A DNA stretch of 64,000 bases from Microstegium vimineum (lineage: Eukaryota > Streptophyta > Magnoliopsida > Poales > Poaceae): contig CM039139.1 of the NCBI GenBank assembly GCA_022036555.1, positions 16,743,377 to 16,807,376 on the forward strand, written 5' to 3'. Of the stretch, positions 57,848 to 64,000 are shown in pieces; position 1 is the stretch's first letter; every line of letters begins with the position of its first letter. Below the pieces are notes generated by a model. That model had not been told where the DNA came from, searched no databases, and saw only the letters and a program-made list of their open reading frames with translations. A program made the position numbers and the translations under genes.

Positions 57848-58330
57848 CCCGGAGGATTTTGGGGGCGCGGGGGCCGCGGCCAGTCGAGGCGGCCGCCGCG
57901 GTGGACCGCATACGGTTCCTCGCTCGCACAGCTCGTCAGATGCACCACGGGGGTGGGGTCAGAGGGGAAAGGGCCCCCGGGGTTTATGGGGCGACGCGTG
58001 GGCAAGGGGCTCACCGCTGGGAACATCAGAAGGGTCGTGGGCCCCATTTGGCCTAAGAACCTAAACAAGGCTTTCATGGAAACCGGGTATGTTCTTTCTT
58101 TTCCAAAATATAGTTTCTTTTTTTCAAAAATAATTTTGATTAAATATTACAAAAAAAAATTTAAAATTTTTTTAAAATAATAATCAAATCATTAGATAAT
58201 ATTTGAATCTCGTTTTTTAAAAATCATTAGAGATTTTAATATTATACGTATTTTCCATAAAAAAGTTAAATTTATCGGCGAAAATCGTAGGGGCAAGCAT
58301 TTAGAAACGAGTGAGTACATTAGATTTTAA
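57848..58330. other. GC-rich then AT-rich flanking sequence
   Basis: 57848-58060 is GC-rich (GGGGCCCACG-type) without a recognisable protein. 58080-58330 is AT-rich spacer. Nothing else seen. Confidence 0.45.
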
Positions 58331-58333
58331 ATA

Positions 58334-58542
58334 CTCCTCTATCTCTAAATATATGTCGTTTATACTTTAAAAAAAAAACTAAATATAATTAAAAAAATTT
58401 AATATTAATAGAACTTTACATTAGAAATATCTTTAAAAATTTTATTTTTAAATATTTTTTAAGGTAAAATTTTACACATATTTTATAAAAAAAAGTCAAA
58501 TTTAGATACCACACCAACAATAACACTTGTTTAGGGACAGAG
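58334..58542. mobile_element. Stowaway-like MITE abutting an LTR
   Basis: The left end CTCCTCTATCTCTAAATAT resembles the complement of the right end (CTCTGTCCCTAAACAAG). The interior is extremely AT-rich. The right TA duplication is absent because the LTR starts a few bases away. Confidence 0.6.
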
Positions 58543-58545
58543 CAG

Positions 58546-59790
58546 TGAAGGACCTGATTACCTAGAAGGGGGGAATAGGCTGTTTAAAATCACTTACAAT
58601 TTCTGTCAGCAACGGGCCGGGAACGCCGGCTTAGGCCGGCACTGCCGGGTGGCCGGCACGCTGGCCTAAAAGAAGCAAGCTGGTCACCAAACAAATAACG
58701 CAATTCAAAAAGTAAAAATTGAATGTAAATTGGTTTGAATAGAAACCTTCCTAAAGGTATAAGGAACCTCTAGCACCACTTGAAAGTGGTAGCAACACAC
58801 CCACCAAGTAGATCGGGTCCAAACCCTAAAAATCACCTTGCACACAAGATATATCAAAGTAAAGTAACAAACACACGGTGACACAAGATTTGACCCGTGG
58901 TTCAACTCGTCACAAAGACTTGTCTACGTCCACGTTGTTGAAGTGCGTCATACTAGGCTCAAGCTCACCACAAAGGCTAGCTCTTTCCTCGGTCTCAAGT
59001 CAAGAGAATGAACTCTTAAGATGAGAGGCAATGTATTAGCAAATTGGTGGTGTTACAAACCTCCCTTGGCTGCCACACAAGTTGACAAGCTCAAGAGCGA
59101 CGCCTAGCCGGCTAGGAGCAAAGCTCCAAGAGTAACAAACTCAAACCGCCGGCCATCACGCGAACCAAATGCTTGAAGGAGTTGAAGATTCGAGGGAGAA
59201 GCTTCTTCTCAAGCTTGGAGGCTCAATCTCTCAAAGGATGATCGGAAATCAATGGGGGAGAGTGGATGAGCACCAAGGAGGAATGGAGAGCAAGAAGAGA
59301 GCTCCTCTTTCTGTTTTCTGCGAAGTGTGAGAGTGAGAATGACAGAACTAGCCATTGAAGGGAGTGAGGAGGTGTTTAAATATCCCTCACTGCCAACAGG
59401 CTGAACAAGTGGCGGCAATGCCGGCCTGTAGCCTGACACTGCCGGCCTGGGCAGAACAGCAAGGTATAGATCTTCAAGTAGCTGGCTGATTTGCCCACTA
59501 TGTATGTGGAGGTGTGATGTATTTAGATAGATATTGCATTTGGTTCACTTGTTGGCATGCGTGTTGAACCTCTCTTAATATTACGGCATACCTAACTCAA
59601 TTTCAAAGTATAAAAGAATTTAAACTCTTTTGAGCTTGTTGTCATGCACTTTTATAATTGGAGGGGTCCGTCAACCTGTTCATCAACCTCCTTAAGTTTA
59701 ACCTGCTTGTCATACTTGTAGAGTCTCATTAGTTCTCTATTTGCGTTGTCATGTCACCAAAACTCACTTAAGACTTGATTGCACTTTTAG
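58546..59790 (-). mobile_element. Probable solo LTR with CCGGC-rich U3, same structural type as 25759-27720
   Basis: It begins TGAAGGACCTGATTACCTAG with GGGGGGAATAG close by, matching the layout of the first LTR (TGAAAGGTCTAGG ... GGGGGATGAATAG). A minus-strand TATA-like ATATTTAAACACC lies at about 59369-59381. GC-rich GCCGGC motifs lie upstream of it at 59405-59450 and also near 58615-58670. No coding sequence is present. The right end and duplication are not resolved, so the limit near 59790 is approximate. Confidence 0.6.
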
Positions 59791-59960
59791 CGAGTGTGTG
59801 CACATCATTAATTCCTACTTAGGAGCGAGTAATGTGCATATTGTGGACATGATACTATGTATGTGCGGGCCGTCAAAATCATACATATTCAACCAGACTG
59901 AAAAAATCATGTCTTTCATACTAAAAATAAATATGTTAGTAAGTTTAATCTGTTTGGATA

Positions 59961-60211
59961 TTTCCTCAATCTTAAACTATAAGATATTCCAATAATCTTA
60001 AAGAGTTAAAATATCTTAAGTTTAAACAAACTTATATAGTGATATAATAATATTTATGATGTCAACTAGGTATCATTGCATTCTTTATCAATTATATTTT
60101 CATAGTATACATATTATTGACATCATCAATATTATTATATAAGTTTGATTAAACTTGAAATGCTTTGACTCTCCAAAATTCTTAGGTCTTATACTCAGGG
60201 ATGGAGGGAGT
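59961..60211. mobile_element. Stowaway MITE, same subfamily as 37013-37273
   Basis: It is flanked by TA (59959-59960, 60212-60213). The right end GGGATGGAGGGAG is standard. The left end is more eroded (TTTCCTCAATCTTAAAC). It shares TTTATGATGTCAACTAGGTAT and TTTGACTCTCCAAAATTCTTA with the other copy. Confidence 0.8.
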
Positions 60212-60213
60212 TA

Positions 60214-61414
60214 TATATTTGTTTTTTAATTAAAAATGTATTTATTTAAATTTTTACTACATCCATCTCTAAAAGAATGTAATTATGGGAACCGTGTCAG
60301 TCAATGTAAGCTCATATTTGACTAACTTTTTATATTAAATAATATTAGTATTTATGCTCTAAATAATTTATTATAAAAATATATTGAATCAGGGAATTGT
60401 ATCTAATATTTACATTTATTTAAAGTTTAAGGATAGCAATATACACAAATAACACATCCAACAATGTAACAAAAAAAAGTAATATATGATAACGGTATAA
60501 TAATATATTATAGTATTACACTATATGTTCATGGCCGATACTTCATGCCATACATAATGTGTTAATGTACGTCCATTAAAACCAAAATGATAAAACTACA
60601 ATAATCCTAAGTTTATAGGATTAGACCGCTCATTAATCAATTATAAAGTACAAGATATAGTAATACAAAAACTAATATAAGTTATGTCTTTTTCACGAAA
60701 GTGTGGATTGTTTGGCTCGCGAGCGGCTCATGAGCTAGCATGAGTTGTCTCGTTATAGTTAACGAGCTAAGATCTCTTGGTTTAGTTCGTCGTGCCAAGT
60801 CTACCAAAAGCCGATCAAACTAATGAGCTTTGAGTTTTTCGTCAATTGTTACTCGCATGTACCAGAGGATGTTATCGAGGCATCTTGCATATATCAGAGG
60901 ATGCTGCTGGTGCTGGAGTCTTGCATATTATATATGGCACATGACGTTGTTGGAGAAGTCTTGCATATGTCATATAAAACATGAAAGTCTTATGTATATG
61001 TTAAAGGACGTCGTGTTCAAGACACGAGATCGATGTCTATGTTATGGACGAAGTGGCAACGACGACTTGTTGATATAGAGAGCTTAGGAGTACGTTTCAA
61101 TGCGCCAGCGACGTACTCAAGTAAAACTGGACGTCAGTCATATACTCATACGTCATTTAGGCTGATGATATACTTTGTGATCGTACATGTAGAAGTCCTC
61201 ATTGGAGGCTGGAGGGCCATGCATAGTACGTACATGATACGTGCACCTGGATCACGCATACATACGCGTGACGCGTCGTCCATATATGCCGCGCGCGCAG
61301 GAGCCCTCAGTTTTCAACAGCGTCGCGTAGGTGCAGTTGGATCCGTTTAATTTCAACAGCTCGTGTAGTCTCTAGTCTGTCATTTCCGTGGCTCCCATTA
61401 TTGTACACTGAAGA
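60214..61414. other. AT-rich region upstream of the O-methyltransferase relic
   Basis: 60255-60500 starts like another MITE (CATCCATCTCTAAAAGAATG) but lacks a clear right end. 60865-61010 contains about four diverged repeats of AGTCTTGCATAT. No O-methyltransferase first exon is found here; the N-terminal dimerisation domain is absent. Confidence 0.5.
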
Positions 61415-61746
61415 ATGACGATGGATCACAGGTACTACATGAAGGACGCCGTGGCAGAGGGAGCGACACCGGCCGAGAAGGCCTACGGCATGCCGCTGTT
61501 CGAGCATCTCGGGGCGGACGAGGCGTCAAACACGCTCTTCAACCAGGCAATGGCCGGCCACTCGGAGATCATAATCAAGAAGCTGCTCAAGGTCTACCGC
61601 GGCTTCGAAGGCATCGACGTGCTCGTCGACGTCGGCGGCGGCACCGGCTCCACGCTGCGGATGGTCACCGCCCAGTATAAAGATCTGAGAGGTGTCAACT
61701 ACGACCTCCCCCACGTCATCGCGCAGGCGCGGCGGTCCAAGGTCAT

Positions 61747-62125
61747 TTTTTTTTCTCGAATACGCATAAGATTTGCGCATCATTGTACTCCTCCGTCCCC
61801 GAAAGAATAGATTTATGGATTTGTCCGAAATCAATTTTTTTGAACTTTGATCAAATTTATAGAATAAAATATTATAAGTTATGATATCAAACTAGTATCA
61901 TTAGATTTATTTAAGAACATATTTTTACATAATATTCATTTTAAATCATAAATGTTGTTATATTTTTCTATAAAGTTAGTCAAAGTTTAAAATTTTTGAC
62001 TGGCACGGATTCTAAAAATTGATTTTTTCGAGGACGGAGGAAGTATTAAGATAGAAGAGAGTTTTTACAATATGTTTTTGGTGCCGCACGGTGGGTTTAC
62101 AAGTATTCACACACACAAAATTCAC
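61747..62125 (-). mobile_element. SINE-like retroposon with 14-bp target duplication, containing a Stowaway
   Basis: CGGTCCAAGGTCAT occurs at 61733-61746 and again at 62126-62139. Directly after the first copy is a T-run followed by CTCGAATACGCATAAG, i.e. a poly-A tail at the 3' end of an element on the minus strand. Without the nested MITE it is about 120 bp, the size of a short or 5'-truncated SINE. The family is not identified. Confidence 0.82.
61788..62043. mobile_element. Stowaway MITE nested in the SINE-like element
   Basis: CTCCTCCGTCCCCGAAAG and the complement of TTTTTTCGAGGACGGAGGAAG form the termini. TA flanks both sides (61786-61787, 62044-62045). Confidence 0.9.
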
Positions 62126-62808
62126 CGGTCCAAGGTCATCAGTTAACATTTTCATTATTATTGGCGGAGGCTACACAAAATTCACTTCTTTTCCTACTAC
62201 ATTCACCGCACTTTCTCTCAGTCTCTCTCCCTCTTATATTCACCACACGAACAAATATATTCTTTGTACTGTATGCAGGTGTGGAACATGTAGGTGGCAA
62301 CATGTTTGAGTATATTCCGAGCGGAAATGCAATTATGATGAAGGTCTGTTTCATCGGCTTATCGTATTATTGTTACCAAGATAAATGTACAATATTCCAC
62401 AATATATATAGTAGTATTGTACTAGTATGTAAGTGCAAACCCACGTCAGAGACGATGCTTTAATTTTGCTTTTTTGTCAATCAATATATAAACCGTGCGT
62501 TGCATGCAGTGGATTCTCCACCTTTGGTGCGACGAGGAGTGCGTGAAGATCCTCAAGAACTGCAACCGGGCGCTCCCGGCGAACGGGAAGGTGATCGTGG
62601 TGGAGTACGTGCTCCCGGCGAGTCCGGAGCCGACGCAGGTTGCGCAGAGCACGCTGCGCCTGGACGTGATGATGCTGAACCGCTTCAGGGGCGCCAAGGA
62701 GAGGACGGAGCGGGAGTTCGCCGAGCTGGCCGCGGAGGCCGGCTTCCCGGCGGGTGCAGGGCAACCTACGTCTTCACCTGCGCCTGGGCGCTCAAGTTCA
62801 CCAAGTAG

Positions 62809-63363
62809 CGACCTGCTCTGCTCGGCGCTCGATCGCGGTGGTGGTCAGGCCGGATCAGAGGTGGCACGATGACATTTACTTGCTACTTTATATATGACCT
62901 GTCTTTAATCTGTGCTGTTTTTTTTCCATTCGTGTAAACGGAATAAGGACCTTGCGGCCCTGTGTCGATGAGGGCGTGTGTCAGTAATGCATTATGTGTG
63001 TGTGCTTATTTTGTTCTCCGTACCAGGCGTAACCGAATTTCGTTACCACAAAAGCAACGCAATAGTAGGTAATACATATGTATACTTATATATGTTTGTT
63101 GGCCATTTTGTTATGTAATGTAACACAAATATGCTTGTTGGCCATTTGTTATGTACTATAACACACAAGTTCGTACTAGCACACTGTGTTTCACTTTTTC
63201 CTTACTGATGTACTACCAGTAGACGCTCAGGTTGGGATTGCCAGTGATGTTTGTTAGTCCTCAGGTATTCAATGCACAGCAGTACAGCACGGTGTTTCGA
63301 TCTTCAAATCAAAACCCGAACAGCGGCAAATAACAAATCGAATCGACACGAGGCCAGGGGGGC
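62809..63363. other. Intergenic, between converging O-methyltransferase relic and phosphatase gene
   Basis: It contains the two 3' regions. A short direct repeat (TATGCTTGTTGGCCATTTGTTATGTA-like) lies at about 63090-63155. Nothing else recognised. Confidence 0.5.
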
Positions 63364-64000
63364 TCACGACGCCAGGGTGGTACTCGGGCAGTTGTCGACG
63401 CCGCAGGCCAGGACGTCGCGGTAGTCGCGGGAGACGGTGAAGTGGTCGTGCACGCTGCCGTCCCGGCTCTTCTTGTACTCCAACAGCAGCGTCGTGTGGT
63501 TGAACGCCGTCAGCTTCGCGAACCCAAAGTCGCGGTCCCGCACGTGGCTCCACCGCGCCCGCGCGGCTGTGTAGTCGGCGAGGCTGGCGCCGCCGCCGCC
63601 CACCACGACGTGCGTCGTCGCCGTGAAGGCGCCGGTGTAGAGGTCAGACCCCTTGGCCACGCACGCGTTCTGCGTTTCACACCAATCCAATCCAACCAGA
63701 GTGATAAGCCTTCTACGGAGTACTATACAAAATGAGCGTCAACTCGCTAAGGTAGCCACAGGACAGGGAATGGAGCTGAGACGAACCTCGTATACTGGAC
63801 AGGTCCGTTCGTAGCCGTGGACGTGGCCATACATAGCGATGTCGACCTTGTGCTTCTGCCAGAGTGACTGAAGGCTCTCGCGTCCCATGGGCTCCTCGGT
63901 TGTTCCTTCGTCGGCGTAGAAGGTGGCGGACGAGTAACCCAGAACACGGTGCGCGAGGAAGATGAGCCACGGCTGTTTCTGCCGATCAACAGACGACAGG
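63364..64000 (-). CDS. Purple acid phosphatase, C-terminal two exons (5' part outside window)
   Basis: Read on the minus strand, exon 63787-64000 (cut by the window edge) and exon 63364-63669 (stop TGA 63366-63364) join cleanly at GAG|GT ... CAG|AAC. The first piece has QPWLIFLAHRVLGYSS, EEPMGRESLQSLW and YGHVHGYERTCPVYE; GHVH is a metal-ligand motif of purple acid phosphatases. The second is the C-terminal region (VVVGGGGASL, LLLEYKKS, FTVSRDYRD, CGVDNCP). The sequence fits the large plant class near Arabidopsis PAP24/PAP27, usually secreted dinuclear-metal phosphatases. The signal peptide and other ligands are beyond the window. No damage is visible. Confidence 0.93.

Larger units (their letters stand above)
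61415..62808 (+). pseudogene. Caffeate-type O-methyltransferase, 5'-truncated and frameshifted
   Basis: Three recognisable pieces. 61415-61742 (YYMKDAVAEGATPAEKAYGM, LVDVGGGTGSTL, the SAM-binding glycine loop, YDLPHVIAQA). 62279-62343 (GVEHVGGNMFEYIPSGNAIMMK). 62510-62808 (WILHLWCDEECVKILKNC ... LPANGKVIVVEYVLP ... ending WALKFTK TAG). Relatives are about 360 residues; the first 130 or so, with the dimerisation domain, are missing. Relatives read H-D-W at the catalytic His; here it is H-L-W. A one-base loss near 62755 shifts the frame before the conserved C-terminus, and the first two pieces do not join in phase. A retroposon sits at the first intron junction. The ancestral enzyme methylated phenolic hydroxyls in the cytosol. 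Confidence 0.88.

Noticed and set aside
57613..58180. Frames spanning the second N gap
   Set aside because: Continuity across 100 N is not evidence of a gene.

Overview
This is a stretch of plant nuclear DNA, almost certainly from a grass and probably a panicoid relative of sorghum or maize. The evidence is grass-type GC-rich leader sequences, CACTA transposons with 'GCCGAGTGC' subterminal repeats, Stowaway and Tourist MITEs, runs of 'GCCGGCC', and a YABBY gene of the CRC/DL class whose protein matches what I remember of rice DROOPING LEAF. Two 100-N gaps (29730-29829 and 57748-57847) mark a scaffolded assembly. The species cannot be fixed from the sequence alone.

Host genes. Four loci look like host genes. 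(1) A complete seven-exon YABBY gene, the DROOPING LEAF orthologue, on the minus strand (13426-17807). (2) A complete nucleotide-sugar transporter of the GONST3/GGLT1 type on the plus strand, with its coding sequence in one exon (35110-36207) behind spliced 5' UTR exons (about 32.2-33.5 kb). (3) A broken caffeate-type O-methyltransferase on the plus strand (61415-62808). (4) The last two exons of a purple acid phosphatase on the minus strand, cut by the window edge (63364-64000). They look like neighbours in a gene island, not a functional operon.

Mobile DNA fills most of the rest. 1-888 is the right end of one CACTA element. 889-7317 is the right-hand part of a second CACTA with tnp2 and En/Spm-type genes, both damaged. 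7581-12166 is a third CACTA with matching termini and an ATA target duplication; it carries a tnp2 N-terminus joined to a DUF8039-like segment and an Ulp1 (C48) protease remnant. 18.7-19.7 kb holds a MITE, a 224-bp miniature CACTA and another CACTA end. 25759-27720 is a solo LTR (duplication AATAT) inserted beside an old gag remnant. 28.4-31.8 kb contains LINE remnants.

The most complex structure is at 38.9-54.4 kb. A LINE reverse-transcriptase relic is split by an hAT-type MITE (39151-53370, near-perfect 8-bp duplication), and that MITE is itself split by a 13.5-kb Ty3/gypsy element (39609-53099, duplication AGTCT). The gypsy element is transcribed on the minus strand and has gag, protease, RT, two RNase H domains and integrase, which places it in the Tat lineage. 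Between integrase and its 3' LTR it carries two intron-containing genes on the opposite strand: a plant-mobile-domain (PMD) gene that is damaged, and a 240-codon coiled-coil gene that is intact. The same LINE relic also holds a Tourist MITE with a Stowaway inside it.

54646-57729 is a Mutator-like element with long terminal inverted repeats carrying a GRF zinc-finger gene. A second MULE (55121-56351) sits in that gene's intron, exactly at the 3' splice site. 58.3-60.2 kb holds two MITEs and a second LTR of the same structural type as the solo LTR. The O-methyltransferase relic carries a small retroposon (14-bp duplication) that itself carries a Stowaway.
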